Notes: a model not told the origin generated them from the sequence alone. A DNA stretch of 50,436 nucleotides from Nitrospira sp. (GCA_019636835.1 JAHBWU010000021.1:1-50436); one strand, 5' to 3'. Shown: positions 8,071-18,915, counted from the first letter of the stretch. Translations and numbers: made by a program.

Positions 8071-9894
8071 GTGGGCCGAAGCTTGATTTCCGACGATATC
8101 AAGAATCGAATACGAGATCGGGTAGATATCGCGGATGTCGTTGGGCGCCATGTCTCGCTGAGGAGGGCGGGGCAGAACCTTGTAGGGTTGTGCCCGTTTC
8201 ATCAGGAGAAGAGCCCTTCTTTCTCGGTCAGTCCTTCCAAACAAATGTTTTACTGCTTCGGCTGTAAAGCCGGAGGAGATGTCTTCGCCTTTCTGACCAA
8301 AATCACCGGGACAACCTTTCCGGAAGTGCTGCGGGAGCTTGGAGACAAGGTGGGCATTGCGGTGGAAGAGTCGCCTGCGGAACGAGCGCAACGCGGGCAG
8401 AGCCATCGCATTGAAGAAATCAACCGGGCCTCGATGACGTGGTTTCAAACCAATCTACGTGATCTGCACATCGGTGCCACGGCTCGTGAGTATCTGAACA
8501 AACGAGGTATCCAACAATCGACGGTGGATGCGTTCCAAATCGGAGTGTCGTCCCCGGAATGGGATGGGTTGTTTAAATTCCTTTCTCGACATGGATTCTC
8601 TCATAGCGAGATCCTGGCAGCTGGGCTCGGAAGCCAGAGACAAAATGGTAATGGGTATTACGACAAATTCCATGGCCGGCTCATGTTCACGATCACCGAT
8701 CTGCGCAAGCGTGTGGTGGGATTTGGTGGACGTGTGTTGGACGACCGCATGCCCAAGTACCTCAATTCGCCCGATACCGTGTTGTTTAAGAAGGGCCAAA
8801 CCCTTTTCGCCTTCGATCAGGCGCGCGAGGCGATCGTGCGGACCAAGACTGTGATCGTCGTCGAAGGCTATTTCGACGCGATCGCGCTCCACCAAGCAGG
8901 ACTTACCCATACCGTCGCCACGCTGGGGACGGCCTTGACGGCTGAGCATATTCAGGCCCTGCGGCGGTTTGCCGACCAGGTCGTGTTGCTCTTTGACCCT
9001 GATGCGGCCGGTGTGCGCGCGACGTTGAGGGGATTGGATCTTTTCGTCAATAGTGGATTGGGTGTCAAAGTCGTTGCTCTTCCGGTTGGTGAGGACCCCG
9101 ATACCTTTGTGCGGAAGGAAGGTACCGGGGCGTTTGCCCGGTTGGAAGCGGCTGCTCCGAGTCTCTTGGACTATGCGCTGAATCACACGATCAAGCAGGC
9201 TGACGACGGCTCGCTTGAAAGCCGCATTCGAAGCGTCGATGAGGTGCTGCGAATCCTGCAGAAGAGCGAGCATCCGATCGAGCGGCAGGAGCGCATTAAA
9301 ATTGTGGCGGAACGACTGGGGATCAGCGAGGCCCGGCTGATTGAACGCTATCCGGCGCTTTTGGCTCAGCCGAAACGAGGCGCGGAAGCACCGCGCGCGC
9401 AGCCCGCACAGAGGGCTCCGCTCAGTGCCCTCTTCAAAGGATATCCTGAAGAGCGAGATCTCCTCTTACTGCTGCTGCACGGAAAATTGTCGCCTGCCGA
9501 CGTTCGGCGCCTACGGCCGGAGTCCTTTACCGTCGAGCCCTGCCGCAAGCTCGTCGAGATCGCGCTCACTCATGTAGATAGAGATGGGCGCATTAGTCTC
9601 AGATCGGTCTTGGATGAGTCGATGGGCGATCCTGACTGTGGTGCCATGGCGACTGAATTGTCGATGCGCGAGGATCATTTCGACGATGTACAGGCGCACA
9701 TTACGGACTGTTTGAATTGCCTGGACCGAAAGCAATCGGAACAGGTTTTGAGAGAGCTTATTGTTAAGCTGAAAACGGCTGAGCGCGAAGGCCGTATGGA
9801 CGAGGCGCGCCTGCTGAATATGCAGATCAATCAAGTACGGATGCGGAAAGCCGGCACGCCGACCGCCGGTGTGGTTTCATTGGTGAAGGAGTAG
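8071..9894 (+). CDS. dnaG: DNA primase
   Basis: DnaG makes RNA primers at the replication fork. From GTG 8071 it is 607 residues starting [19 protein letters not shown]; the frame also allows GTG 8038, which adds 11 untypical residues, and neither has an ideal ribosome-binding site. The N-terminal zinc domain shows [11 protein letters not shown] and FYCFGC. The Toprim domain has [13 protein letters not shown] and LLFDPDAAG near the middle. The C-terminal helicase-interacting region is weakly conserved, as usual. It is followed after two bases by rpoD, forming a dnaG-rpoD pair like the macromolecular synthesis operon but without rpsU. Confidence 0.95.
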   Translation: MGRSLISDDIKNRIRDRVDIADVVGRHVSLRRAGQNLVGLCPFHQEKSPSFSVSPSKQMFYCFGCKAGGDVFAFLTKITGTTFPEVLRELGDKVGIAVEESPAERAQRGQSHRIEEINRASMTWFQTNLRDLHIGATAREYLNKRGIQQSTVDAFQIGVSSPEWDGLFKFLSRHGFSHSEILAAGLGSQRQNGNGYYDKFHGRLMFTITDLRKRVVGFGGRVLDDRMPKYLNSPDTVLFKKGQTLFAFDQAREAIVRTKTVIVVEGYFDAIALHQAGLTHTVATLGTALTAEHIQALRRFADQVVLLFDPDAAGVRATLRGLDLFVNSGLGVKVVALPVGEDPDTFVRKEGTGAFARLEAAAPSLLDYALNHTIKQADDGSLESRIRSVDEVLRILQKSEHPIERQERIKIVAERLGISEARLIERYPALLAQPKRGAEAPRAQPAQRAPLSALFKGYPEERDLLLLLLHGKLSPADVRRLRPESFTVEPCRKLVEIALTHVDRDGRISLRSVLDESMGDPDCGAMATELSMREDHFDDVQAHITDCLNCLDRKQSEQVLRELIVKLKTAEREGRMDEARLLNMQINQVRMRKAGTPTAGVVSLVKE

Positions 9895-9896
9895 TC

Positions 9897-11711
9897 ATGC
9901 CGAAACAAGAGTTGCTCGGTGAGGTGAAGAAACTGATCACGATCGGGAAGGAAAAAGGTTTTCTGACCTATGACGAGCTGAACAGCACCTTGCCCGCTGA
10001 AGTCGTGTCTTCAGATCAGTTTGGCAGCATTATGGCGATGTTCGGTGAAATGGATATTGAAATCATCGAAGCCGGCGACGGGGATCGGGTTCAGAAACGA
10101 TCCGACGGCGAAGTCGGTGAAGAGGTGGAGGACGTCGAGTCGGATTCCGAGGAGGAAAACGATAAGGCGATCGATCTGACACCGGGCGCGCTCAGTCGCA
10201 CCGACGATCCCGTGCGGCTCTACCTCAAGGAAATGGGGAGCGTGGCTCTCCTCAGCCGCGAAGGCGAGATCGAAATCGCGAAACGAATTGAAGAGGGGAA
10301 AAAGGATATCGCGTCGGTGATCTACGGCATGCCGATGACCATCGAATTCGTCCTGGCTCTCCGCGATCAGCTCAAGAACGCCCAGATCGACGTGCGCGAG
10401 ATCGTGCCGGTCCAGGAAACCGAAGAGGATTTTGAGGAAGACCAGCCACCGGTGGAGCGGGATTACGAGGAGTTGCGGGTCAAGACACTCGAGTCGTTGA
10501 ATACCGTGCGCAAGGTCTCGCTCGCGCTCAAGGCGTTGGCCGAGAAGGGCAAGCATCTCGGCAGTGATCCGGCCAAGCAAAAGAAGTTCAAGAAGCAGTT
10601 CGATGCGATCCGCCAGCAAGTCGTGAACAAAATCGAATCGGTCAACCTCCATGGCGTGCTGAAGGACCGAATGGTGCAGCGTGTCCGCGATCTTGCGGTG
10701 CAGATCCGGGCCGCCGAGCGGGAAGCGGTCAGCTGCCAACGGCGGATCGGTGTGGGGGGGGAGGCCGGTGCCGAGCTGCTGAGGAAAATGTGCCGGACTC
10801 GTCAGGATTTCTTGGCGGTCAAGCGGAAGACCGGAGTGTCGGAAGAAGCTCTGGGGGAGATTCGGAAGGTCTATCAAACCGCCAAAGCGAAGATTCGCCA
10901 GTTGGAAACGGAGGAGGCGCTTGTTCCGGCCGAAGAGATCAAGGATGCGGTCAAGCATCTCGATCTGGCCGAAGAAAAGGTGAAGCGTGGGAAGGCTGAA
11001 TTGGTTGAAGCGAATTTGCGACTCGTGGTCAGCATCGCCAAGAAATACACGAACCGCGGTCTCCAGTTCCTCGATTTGATTCAGGAAGGCAATATCGGAC
11101 TGATGAAGGCGGTAGACAAGTTCGAGTATAAGCGCGGGTACAAGTTCAGTACCTATGCCACCTGGTGGATTCGGCAGGCGATCACCCGAGCTATTGCGGA
11201 TCAAGCACGAACGATCCGGATTCCGGTTCACATGATCGAAACGATCAATAAACTCATTCGAACCTCCAGGCATCTCGTGCAGAAGCTGGGTCGTGAACCT
11301 CTTCCCGAAGAGATCGCCGAGCGCATGGATCTGCCGTTGGACAAAGTCCGGAAGATTCTCAAGATCGCCCGCGAGCCCATCTCGCTCGAAACACCGATCG
11401 GCGAAGAGGAAGACAGCCATCTGGGCGATTTCATCGAAGACAAGAAGGCCGTTTCTCCGTTGGAAGCCGCCATTCGTTACGACTTACAGCGGCAAATCAA
11501 CAGCGCCTTGGAAACCTTGACGCCTCGCGAGGAAAAGGTCCTGCGAAAGCGGTTCGGTATCGGTGAAGCGACCGATCACACCTTGGAAGAAGTCGGCCAG
11601 GATTTCGAAGTCACCCGCGAGCGCATCAGGCAAATCGAAGCGAAGGCCTTGAGGAAATTACGGCATCCGAGCCGCAGTAAAAAGCTGAGGAGTTTTGTCG
11701 AGAGCTTGTAG
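9897..11711 (+). CDS. rpoD: RNA polymerase primary sigma factor
   Basis: A sigma-70 housekeeping factor of 604 residues. Region 1.1 is at the N-terminus, then an acidic linker ([15 protein letters not shown], about residues 75-90), region 1.2 ([21 protein letters not shown]), and a charged non-conserved region up to about residue 360. Region 2 ([20 protein letters not shown] to [15 protein letters not shown]) recognises the -10 element; region 4 contains [20 protein letters not shown] for the -35 element. The ATG lies two bases after the dnaG stop, with a ribosome-binding site inside dnaG. Promoters seen here (rnpB, ilvB) fit sigma-70-type recognition. Confidence 0.97.
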   Translation: MPKQELLGEVKKLITIGKEKGFLTYDELNSTLPAEVVSSDQFGSIMAMFGEMDIEIIEAGDGDRVQKRSDGEVGEEVEDVESDSEEENDKAIDLTPGALSRTDDPVRLYLKEMGSVALLSREGEIEIAKRIEEGKKDIASVIYGMPMTIEFVLALRDQLKNAQIDVREIVPVQETEEDFEEDQPPVERDYEELRVKTLESLNTVRKVSLALKALAEKGKHLGSDPAKQKKFKKQFDAIRQQVVNKIESVNLHGVLKDRMVQRVRDLAVQIRAAEREAVSCQRRIGVGGEAGAELLRKMCRTRQDFLAVKRKTGVSEEALGEIRKVYQTAKAKIRQLETEEALVPAEEIKDAVKHLDLAEEKVKRGKAELVEANLRLVVSIAKKYTNRGLQFLDLIQEGNIGLMKAVDKFEYKRGYKFSTYATWWIRQAITRAIADQARTIRIPVHMIETINKLIRTSRHLVQKLGREPLPEEIAERMDLPLDKVRKILKIAREPISLETPIGEEEDSHLGDFIEDKKAVSPLEAAIRYDLQRQINSALETLTPREEKVLRKRFGIGEATDHTLEEVGQDFEVTRERIRQIEAKALRKLRHPSRSKKLRSFVESL

Positions 11712-11868
11712 AGTCCAGAATTCAAGACGGCGTGATTTGACTCTGCTCCGAGCAGCGGCCTAGAATCACGGTTCTGTTGGCGATACCTGTCGAGACTGAG
11801 GCCGATGGAAGCCGTGAGGTATGATATCAGTCATCCAGACGTCAGCCTGAGTCCGAACCGTTCCGATC

Positions 11869-11945
11869 GGGCCCATAGCTCAGGTGGTTAGAGCGGCTGA
11901 CTCATAATCAGCTGGTCCTAGGTTCAAGTCCTAGTGGGCCCACCA
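11869..11945 (+). tRNA. tRNA-Ile (CAU anticodon, read as AUA after lysidine modification)
   Basis: A 77-base cloverleaf with encoded CCA. The acceptor arm GGGCCCA pairs with TGGGCCC, followed by discriminator A and CCA. The anticodon stem GCTGA/TCAGC encloses CTCATAA, giving anticodon CAT at about 11903-11905. The T-arm contains GGTTCAAGTCC. The sequence resembles E. coli tRNA-Ile2 (D-arm AGCTCAGGTGGTTAGAGC and the CTCATAA loop) more than initiator or elongator tRNA-Met. I therefore read it as the minor isoleucine tRNA needing TilS. The initiator is excluded by the paired acceptor end. Confidence 0.88.
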
Positions 11946-11999
11946 GTCCGGACCTGTAGCTGAACTCTTCAGTGTGCCGGCATTGATGGAAAGGATCCG

Positions 12000-12773
12000 T
12001 TGAACCAAAAGCTTTCCCCGCTCATTGAACTGCAAAAACTCGATCTCCGCATCATGGAGATCGATGAGATCCGCCGAAGAATACCTGAACGGCTCCATGC
12101 TGCCGAAGGTCCCCTTCGAGATGCAACGCAGATCCTAAGCGACACGACCACCGCCGTTGAGGCTGCGGTGAAAGAACGTCGTGCGCACGAAAAGGACCTG
12201 GAGGCGCATGAGGCGCACACAGACAAGATGAAGTCGCACGCGGCAAGCCTGAAGACCAACAAAGAGTATCAGGCGCACTTGTTCGAGCTGGAGTTGGCGA
12301 ATAAGAAACGAGGAGACTTTGAGGAAAAGATTCTCTTGACGATGGAGAAGGTCGATCAGCTTCAGAAGACCGTCAAAGAAATTCAGGAGAAGAAAACCGC
12401 ACTGGAGAAGGTATTTGCACAGGAGAAGCAGGGGCTGGACGCACAGGACAAGGAGCTTGCGACGGAACTGACTCAACTCCAACTTCGCCATCGAGAGGCT
12501 TCAGGGCGTGTTGAGAAGGCCCTGCTCGATCGGTACAACCAGGTCAAGGCCTCGCGGAAAGACCACCCTCTTGCAGCCGTGCGTAACGGCATATGTACAG
12601 GCTGCCGCCTCCAGATCCCGCCCCAGCTTATTGCGCAAGTCAAACGGTCGGAAGATTTGCACCTCTGCCCCTATTGCCGCCGCATCTTGTATTGGGAAGG
12701 GGAACCAATCGTGGAAGGCTCTTCCGCATTGGAAAGCAAGCCTTCGGACCTCGAAGTAGGGGAATCGGCTTAA
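12000..12773 (+). CDS. Coiled-coil zinc-ribbon protein (zf-RING_7 / DUF164-like)
   Basis: A 257-residue protein made of a long coiled coil (about residues 5-175, rich in Glu, Lys and Ala heptads) and a C-terminal zinc ribbon. The ribbon shows CTGC near residue 200 and CPYC near residue 225, with IPPQLIAQVKRSEDLHLC between. This is the layout of the DUF164/zf-RING_7 family, proposed to bind nucleic acid; its function is not established. The start is TTG, with GGAAAGGA ahead of it. It lies 54 bases after the tRNA gene. Confidence 0.8.
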   Translation: MNQKLSPLIELQKLDLRIMEIDEIRRRIPERLHAAEGPLRDATQILSDTTTAVEAAVKERRAHEKDLEAHEAHTDKMKSHAASLKTNKEYQAHLFELELANKKRGDFEEKILLTMEKVDQLQKTVKEIQEKKTALEKVFAQEKQGLDAQDKELATELTQLQLRHREASGRVEKALLDRYNQVKASRKDHPLAAVRNGICTGCRLQIPPQLIAQVKRSEDLHLCPYCRRILYWEGEPIVEGSSALESKPSDLEVGESA

Positions 12774-12922
12774 GCCAGTTGTTCCTTCCTAGCTCCTTCC
12801 AGTGATTCGCTTGGAAATCGGGGAACAGTCAATCAGAGTATGACCGGGAGGACCGCTCTTGGATCTGATTGGATCCAGTCACGCAGGCGGCCATTTGCGA
12901 GCAGTTCGTGGTGAGTATAGAT

Positions 12923-13591
12923 TTAAGCCAGTCCGGTTAATACTGCTTGAGTGGTCTTGAAGTGCAATTTGGCTACTGAGCCCAGCCGTTCTTTTCCGTG
13001 TTTCTTGATGATCATCTTGGCGGCGAGTTCGACGGCTGGAGAGGCGCCTTTGGGCAAGGTCGTGCCGACTTCGTCGGAGAGGCGTTTGAGGCGAAGGAGA
13101 AACTCAGCCCGCGCTAAGACTGACGCCGCTGCGACGGCCAAGTCCGATTCGGCTTTAGTTCTCTGTTCTAGAACGATCTTCCGCCCATTTTCTTGCAGTG
13201 CGTTGAGAATCAGTCGCTCATCACCAAACTGATCGGAAATCGCCCGCTCGCAGGTCACGCCTCGTTCCAGTAGATTCTCCAGCGCTTTGGCATGGCCCCA
13301 GGCGAGCAAGCGGTTCAGATTCTTGATCTTGGCATAGAGCTCGTTGTATTTCTGCGGCCCGATGGCGATGATGCTGTGGGGGCAAATGGTCTTGATGTCG
13401 GGAGCCATCTCTAAGATCCGGCCATCAGAAAGTTTCTTGCTGTCGCGGACCTCCATCAACTTCAGTTCACCTTGCGTCGTCGCATCCACAAACACCGCGG
13501 CAATGACCAGGGGGCCGAAGTAGTCCCCTTTCCCGGATTCGTCGATGCCGATGCGCTCGATCCTGTTGCGAGGATGTGACGCAGTCATCAT
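12923..13591 (-). CDS. rnhC: Ribonuclease HIII-like RNase H2 family protein without the usual N-terminal domain
   Basis: The enzyme cleaves RNA of RNA-DNA hybrids. The start ATG at 13591 has AGAGGGA upstream and gives 222 residues. GIDESGKGDYFGPLVIAAVF near residue 15 is the RNase HIII form of the active site (GxDESGKGDxFGPL), followed by DSKKLSDGRI and, later, the ESDLAVAAASVLAR segment with the catalytic Asp. Characterised RNase HIII proteins are near 300 residues with an N-terminal TBP-like substrate-binding domain. That domain is absent here; a longer frame to 13648 adds only 19 residues and does not supply it. The gene is convergent with the zinc-ribbon gene and divergent from the M48 gene. 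Confidence 0.82.
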   Translation of the reverse strand: MMTASHPRNRIERIGIDESGKGDYFGPLVIAAVFVDATTQGELKLMEVRDSKKLSDGRILEMAPDIKTICPHSIIAIGPQKYNELYAKIKNLNRLLAWGHAKALENLLERGVTCERAISDQFGDERLILNALQENGRKIVLEQRTKAESDLAVAAASVLARAEFLLRLKRLSDEVGTTLPKGASPAVELAAKMIIKKHGKERLGSVAKLHFKTTQAVLTGLA

Positions 13592-13693
13592 GTTCGTGTT
13601 CCCTCTGGAAATCCCGTTGAGGCGGCGGTAATCTATCAACCGATTCACGAGTGGTCAATCATCGTCAAACGAGACTTTTGTTGGAGGTTGAAG

Positions 13694-14566
13694 ATGAGGA
13701 TGCGTACTCAGAAGCGCATACGCGCCACGGCGATCTTCTGTCTCCTCATGGCGGAAATCAGCATCGCAGGATGTGAGACCAATCCCTATACAGGTCGGTG
13801 GCAATTGTTGATGACGTCGGTCGGTCAAGAAATGCAAATGGGGACGCAGGCATACGATCAGATTAAGACTGATCCAAAGATGAGATTATCCCAGGATCCC
13901 CGTGAGATCGAACCGGTCAAACGTATCGCTGCACGCATTGTCGAGGCTGCCAAACGCTCAAAGTATGCCGAGATGGCTCAGCAGTTCCAGTGGGAAGTAT
14001 CGGTGATCAAAGACGATAAGACCGCCAATGCCTTTGCTCTTCCCGGAGGAAAGATGGCCGTGTATACCGGCATTTTCCCCGCGGCCAAGACGGAGGCCGG
14101 GTTGGCGGCGGTGATGGGGCACGAAGTGGTGCATGCCTTGGCCCGCCACGGCGCGGAGCGCATGAGTCAGGGGCAAGCAGCCAATTTCGGATTGCAAGTC
14201 GCGGGTGCCGCGATTGGGCTCAGTGGCGGGAATCCCATGGTCAGCCAGGCGACGATGGCGGCGCTCGGCGTGGGAACGCAAGTCGGCGTCCTGTTGCCTT
14301 TCAGTCGAAAGCATGAGTCGGAAGCGGATTATATAGGGATTCTTTTAGCTGCGGATGCCGGCTATGACCCACGTGAGTCGGTCGCCTTGTGGGAACGCAT
14401 GGCACAGTTATCGGGGGGCGGAGGGCAGGCTGAATTTTTATCCACCCATCCTGGCCACGATACCAGGATTGATCAATTGAAAGAGTGGATGCCTGAGGCG
14501 ATGGCCATCTATCAGAAAAGGACCCCCATGCCGGCCGCCCCTCTACCGGAAGTAGGTGGTAGGTAA
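13694..14566 (+). CDS. M48 family metallopeptidase, lipoprotein (BepA/LoiP-like)
   Basis: A protein of 290 residues with a lipoprotein signal: basic start MRMRTQKR, hydrophobic core, lipobox SIAGC near residue 26. The zinc protease motif HEVVHALARHG (HExxH) is at about residues 140-150, with the third ligand Glu in HESEADYIGI. Related proteins degrade or assist misfolded outer-membrane proteins in the periplasm. ATG 13694 is preceded by GGAGG with six bases between; TTG 13688 is less likely. It is divergent from rnhC, sharing a 100-base gap. Confidence 0.9.
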   Translation: MRMRTQKRIRATAIFCLLMAEISIAGCETNPYTGRWQLLMTSVGQEMQMGTQAYDQIKTDPKMRLSQDPREIEPVKRIAARIVEAAKRSKYAEMAQQFQWEVSVIKDDKTANAFALPGGKMAVYTGIFPAAKTEAGLAAVMGHEVVHALARHGAERMSQGQAANFGLQVAGAAIGLSGGNPMVSQATMAALGVGTQVGVLLPFSRKHESEADYIGILLAADAGYDPRESVALWERMAQLSGGGGQAEFLSTHPGHDTRIDQLKEWMPEAMAIYQKRTPMPAAPLPEVGGR

Positions 14567-14614
14567 GGACTGTTGCTACTCGCCGCCGATCGTTATGGGG
14601 ATTGGTCCGTCAGC

Positions 14615-14644
14615 TTGTTACTAACCAGCATCATTCTTTATACT
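14615..14644 (+). promoter_or_regulatory. Sigma-70-type promoter of rnpB
   Basis: TTGTTA at 14615-14620 and TATACT at 14639-14644, spacing 18. The -10 hexamer ends 5-6 bases before 14650, where the RNase P RNA begins by its P1 pairing, so a normal start distance is met. This makes the assignment stronger than the hexamers alone. Confidence 0.65.
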
Positions 14645-14649
14645 GACTC

Positions 14650-15085
14650 AGCGTGGGGGGAAGACTGGATGGTCGCTCGGTGGGTTCCCATCGAGAGGAA
14701 AGTCCGGACTCCATGGGCAGGGCGCTGGGTAACTCCCAGGCGGAGCAATCCGACACCAGCACCACAGAAATCAAACCGCCGATGGCCAAGGTGATGGGAT
14801 CCCATCTGGTCGCTGAGGCTCAGGTAAGGGTGAAACGGTGGGGTAAGAGCCCACCGCGGTGGTGGTGACATCGCCGGCACGGTAAGCGTCGCCCGGTGCA
14901 AGGCCAAATAGGAAGACATGTGCGGGCTCCCCATGGAGCTCCGTGCACCGACTGGCCCGGTCGAGGTCTTCGGGTAGGTCGCTTGAGGTTCGAGGCAACT
15001 CGAATCCCAGAGAAATGATCATCCAAGCAAAGGGGGAAACTTCTTTGCGGGACAGAATCCGGCTTATAGGTCTTCCATCCACGCT
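14650..15085 (+). ncRNA. rnpB: RNase P RNA, bacterial class A type
   Basis: The catalytic RNA that trims tRNA 5' ends. The conserved 5' core GAGGAAAGTCCGGACTCC is at about 14695-14712, and the 3' core has AGAGAAATGATCATCC (about 15010-15025) and ACAGAATCCGGCTTATAG (about 15052-15069). The ends pair: AGCGTGG at 14650-14656 with CCACGCT at 15079-15085 (helix P1). The length, about 436 nt, is somewhat long, so one or more peripheral helices are probably extended. The coordinates are from pairing, so the ends may be off by a few bases. No strong U-rich terminator was seen after it. Confidence 0.93.
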
Positions 15086-15158
15086 CTTCATTCGGTGAAA
15101 GCTCCTTTGCTTGAGGACCTTCATTTCTTCTCCTATCGGCCTACCGGGAGTGGTTGTA

Positions 15159-15187
15159 TTGACGGTCCTTTGTGATGATGCTAGGAT
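15159..15187 (+). promoter_or_regulatory. Putative promoter of the ilv operon
   Basis: TTGACG at 15159-15164 and TAGGAT at 15182-15187, spacing 17 (five and four matches to consensus). Transcription would start near 15194, leaving about 120 bases of leader before ilvB. The leader contains no Leu/Val/Ile-rich short ORF and no T-box motif, so classical attenuation is not evident. Confidence 0.5.
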
Positions 15188-15315
15188 CTTGAATCTTCCC
15201 CCTTGATTTCAAACACATTTCTGCACGATGATGCATGCTTCGCGAGGGGTGCCGTTTTTAAGGTCTCACGATCGACAGTAGACCTTTATACTTGCGGTTG
15301 GAGAGGGAGGGTGCC

Positions 15316-17091
15316 ATGAAACTCACTGGTGCTGAAATCTTCATCGAATGCCTGAAACGGGAAGGAGTGAAGACAGTCTTCGCGCTTCCAGGCGGTGTCG
15401 TCTTGAAGATTTTCGATACGCTCCACCAGCAGAAAGATGTTGAAGTAATCTTGACACGCCATGAACAGGGTGCGGGCCATATGGCGGAAGGATATGCGAA
15501 GGCGACCGGAAAAGCCGGCGTGTGCCTGGTCACCTCCGGTCCCGGCATGACCAATGTCATTACGGCGTTAGCCGATGCCTATATGGATTCTGTTCCGATG
15601 GTCTGTTTCAGCGGCCAAGTCCCGACCAGTTTGATCGGGAACGACGCGTTTCAGGAAGCCGACAACGTGGGTTTGAGTCGGCCCTGTACGAAGTATAATT
15701 TTCTCGTCAAAGACGTGAACGACTTGGCGGCAACGATCAAAGAGGCGTTTTATATCGCGACGACCGGCCGCCCAGGTCCGGTCCTGGTGGATATCCCGAA
15801 AGACGTGTCGATGGCTAAAGCAGAGTTCACCTATCCGAATTCGGTTTCGATCCGCGGCTACAATCCGACGTACGACGGGAACAAATGGCAGATCAAACAG
15901 GCAGCTGAAGCGATCATGAAGGCCAAGAAGCCGATTCTCTATGTCGGTGGTGGGGTGATCTTCTCGGGAGCCGCACAGGAACTGCTTGAACTGGCCGAGA
16001 TGACACAGATCCCGGTGGACATGACGTTGATGGGTCTTGGCGCGTTTCCAGGAGAGCATCTTCTCTCCCTTGGGATGCTCGGGATGCATGGGACCTATCA
16101 GGCCAACATGGCTATGCATTATTCCGATCTGGTGATCGCGATCGGCGCACGGTTTGACGACAGGGTGACGGGAAAGGTGTCGGAGTTCTGTCCCTATGCG
16201 AAAGTAATTCATGTCGATATCGATCCGACCTCTATTCGGAAAAACATCCATGTCGATATCCCGATCGTCGGCGACTGCCGGACGGTGCTCCGTGAGTTGA
16301 ATCAGATCTTGCGCGCGACGGTCAACGGTGAGCAGAAAGACCTCCGGAAGCCGTGGTGGGATCAGATTCGGGAATGGCAACAGACCCACCCGTTGACGTT
16401 TCACCAAGAGAAAAACGGACCGATCAAGCCGCAGCAGGTGGTCAAGCGGCTGTATGAACTGACGAAGGACCGGGATCCGATCGTCTCAACGGATGTCGGA
16501 CAGCACCAAATGTGGGCGGCGCAGTATTTCAAGCTGGCGAAGCCAAACCGGTGGTTGACGTCAGGTGGGCTTGGCACGATGGGTTTTGGATTCCCCGCTG
16601 CAATGGGGGCACAGGCTGCGTTCCGTGATCGGCTGGTGCTCTGTATCGCCGGAGACGGCAGTGTCCAGATGAACATGCAGGAAATGGCGACGGCGGTGGT
16701 GAGCAAGCTGCCGGTAAAGATCGTCATCTTGAACAATGGATTTCACGGCATGGTCCGTCAGTGGCAGGATCTGTTCTATGAAGGCCGCTACGCATCGAGT
16801 TATCTGGATACCACTCCGGATTTCGTCAAGCTGGCGGACGCGTATGGAGCGGTTGGATTGCGGGTAAAGACGGTCGGCGACCTTGATGCCGTCCTGAAAG
16901 AAGCCTTGGCGACGGATAAACCCGTCATCGTGGATGTGCCGACATACCCCTATGAGAATTGCTATCCGATGATCCCGGCCGGCGGCTGCAACCATGAGAT
17001 GATCCTGGAGGATCCGCCTGAATTGAAGAAAAAACAATCCGGTGCGGCGAAAGTGACGCCGGAGGATAAAGATACGGTGTTGACTGCATAG
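15316..17091 (+). CDS. ilvB: Acetolactate synthase, large (catalytic) subunit
   Basis: A ThDP-dependent enzyme condensing pyruvate with pyruvate or 2-ketobutyrate in valine, leucine and isoleucine synthesis. The ATG at 15316 (after GAGGGAGGG) gives 591 residues beginning MKLTGAEIFIECLKREGVKT. Motifs are FALPGGVVLKIFD, the ThDP Glu in RHEQGAGHMAEGYA (about residue 55), FAD-binding middle domain segments (GMHGTYQANMAM, ARFDDRVTG) and the C-terminal GDGSVQMNMQEMAT with the downstream NNGFHGMVRQWQ (GDG-N ThDP motif). ilvN follows after 91 bases. Confidence 0.96.
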   Translation: MKLTGAEIFIECLKREGVKTVFALPGGVVLKIFDTLHQQKDVEVILTRHEQGAGHMAEGYAKATGKAGVCLVTSGPGMTNVITALADAYMDSVPMVCFSGQVPTSLIGNDAFQEADNVGLSRPCTKYNFLVKDVNDLAATIKEAFYIATTGRPGPVLVDIPKDVSMAKAEFTYPNSVSIRGYNPTYDGNKWQIKQAAEAIMKAKKPILYVGGGVIFSGAAQELLELAEMTQIPVDMTLMGLGAFPGEHLLSLGMLGMHGTYQANMAMHYSDLVIAIGARFDDRVTGKVSEFCPYAKVIHVDIDPTSIRKNIHVDIPIVGDCRTVLRELNQILRATVNGEQKDLRKPWWDQIREWQQTHPLTFHQEKNGPIKPQQVVKRLYELTKDRDPIVSTDVGQHQMWAAQYFKLAKPNRWLTSGGLGTMGFGFPAAMGAQAAFRDRLVLCIAGDGSVQMNMQEMATAVVSKLPVKIVILNNGFHGMVRQWQDLFYEGRYASSYLDTTPDFVKLADAYGAVGLRVKTVGDLDAVLKEALATDKPVIVDVPTYPYENCYPMIPAGGCNHEMILEDPPELKKKQSGAAKVTPEDKDTVLTA

Positions 17092-17182
17092 GGGTGAGAG
17101 CATATCGGTACAGCTGACGGCAGAATGGAAGACAGCACTCGCCTCGTGCGATAAGCCATCGGCCATAGCTCTTTGAGTCAAG

Positions 17183-17701
17183 ATGGAACATATTATTTCA
17201 GTGACAGTTGAAAATAAGTTCGGGGTCTTGTCACGGGTCGCAGGGTTGTTCAGCGGCCGTGGGTTCAATATCGAGAGCCTCTCGGTCGCTCCGACGCTTG
17301 ATCCATCCATGTCTCAGATGACGATTGTGACTTCGGGTGATGAACGGATCATCGAGCAGATCGTGAAGCAGCTGAATAAACTCATCGACGTCATCAAGGT
17401 CGTGGACTTGAACGAAACAGAGTTTGTTTCACGAGAGACGGCGATCATCAAGGTGCACACGAAGGATGCGGATCGAGCCGAGGCGCTCCGAATCGTGGAT
17501 ATCTTTCGGGCGAATGTGATCGATTCGACACCGAGCACCTACACCATTGAAGTATCGGGAGATCCCAAGAAGATTGAAGCGATCATCAACTTGCTCCAGC
17601 CGCTCGGGATCAAAGACTTGGTCCGCACCGGTCGGGTGGCCGTGGCACGGGAACCGGTTCGTTCTGCTGCGATTCAAGCAAAGAAGGTCGCCCGCGACTA
17701 A
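17183..17701 (+). CDS. ilvN: Acetolactate synthase, small (regulatory) subunit
   Basis: A 172-residue regulatory subunit that binds valine and activates IlvB. The N-terminal ACT domain reads HIISVTVENKFGVLSRVAGL then FSGRGFNIESLSV (residues 2-36), and the C-terminal half has the second, ACT-like domain (about 75-160) with VDIFRANVIDSTPSTYTIEV. The length is typical of the short IlvN/IlvH class. It sits between ilvB and ilvC in the usual order. Confidence 0.95.
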   Translation: MEHIISVTVENKFGVLSRVAGLFSGRGFNIESLSVAPTLDPSMSQMTIVTSGDERIIEQIVKQLNKLIDVIKVVDLNETEFVSRETAIIKVHTKDADRAEALRIVDIFRANVIDSTPSTYTIEVSGDPKKIEAIINLLQPLGIKDLVRTGRVAVAREPVRSAAIQAKKVARD

Positions 17702-17744
17702 CGTCCTGCTGCGCTCCAAGTTTTGCTATATACTGATGAGATGA

Positions 17745-18773
<1,029 letters not shown>

Positions 18774-18894
18774 GGATGCTGAAACAGACTGCCAGCTTCG
18801 TTCTCGTATCGTTCAAAGGCTCAACGTACCATCAAAACGTACGCCTCGCCTTTTCGCTCACTGCGGCCTTGCTGGACAGTCCGTTTGAACATCC
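18774..18894 (+). repeat. Interspersed imperfect palindrome, copy A
   Basis: A 121-base sequence running GGATG...CATCC that starts directly after the ilvC TAG. It is closely related along its whole length to 38407-38525: shared blocks include GCTTCGTTCTCG, CTCAACGTACC, CGTACGCCTCG and GGCCTTGC. The outer arms are inverted (GGATGCTGAAACAGACTGCCAGC against GCTGGACAGTCCGTTTGAACATCC, read as pairs with mismatches), so the RNA can fold into a long hairpin. No ORF or transposase is in it. It may act as a terminator or mRNA-stabilising element between ilvC and psd. Confidence 0.85.
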
Positions 18895-18915
18895 CTCGTA
18901 GAGTGAGGCAATTCT

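Noticed and set aside
10011..11420. 469-codon open frame antisense to rpoD
   Set aside because: It is rich in His, Asp and Leu in the manner of a mirror frame, has no ribosome-binding site and is fully covered by rpoD.
15228..15281. Possible leader peptide upstream of ilvB
   Set aside because: The 17-residue frame has no run of Leu, Val or Ile codons and no clear attenuator follows.
15568..16407. 279-codon frame antisense to ilvB
   Set aside because: Entirely inside the conserved ilvB frame and without family similarity.
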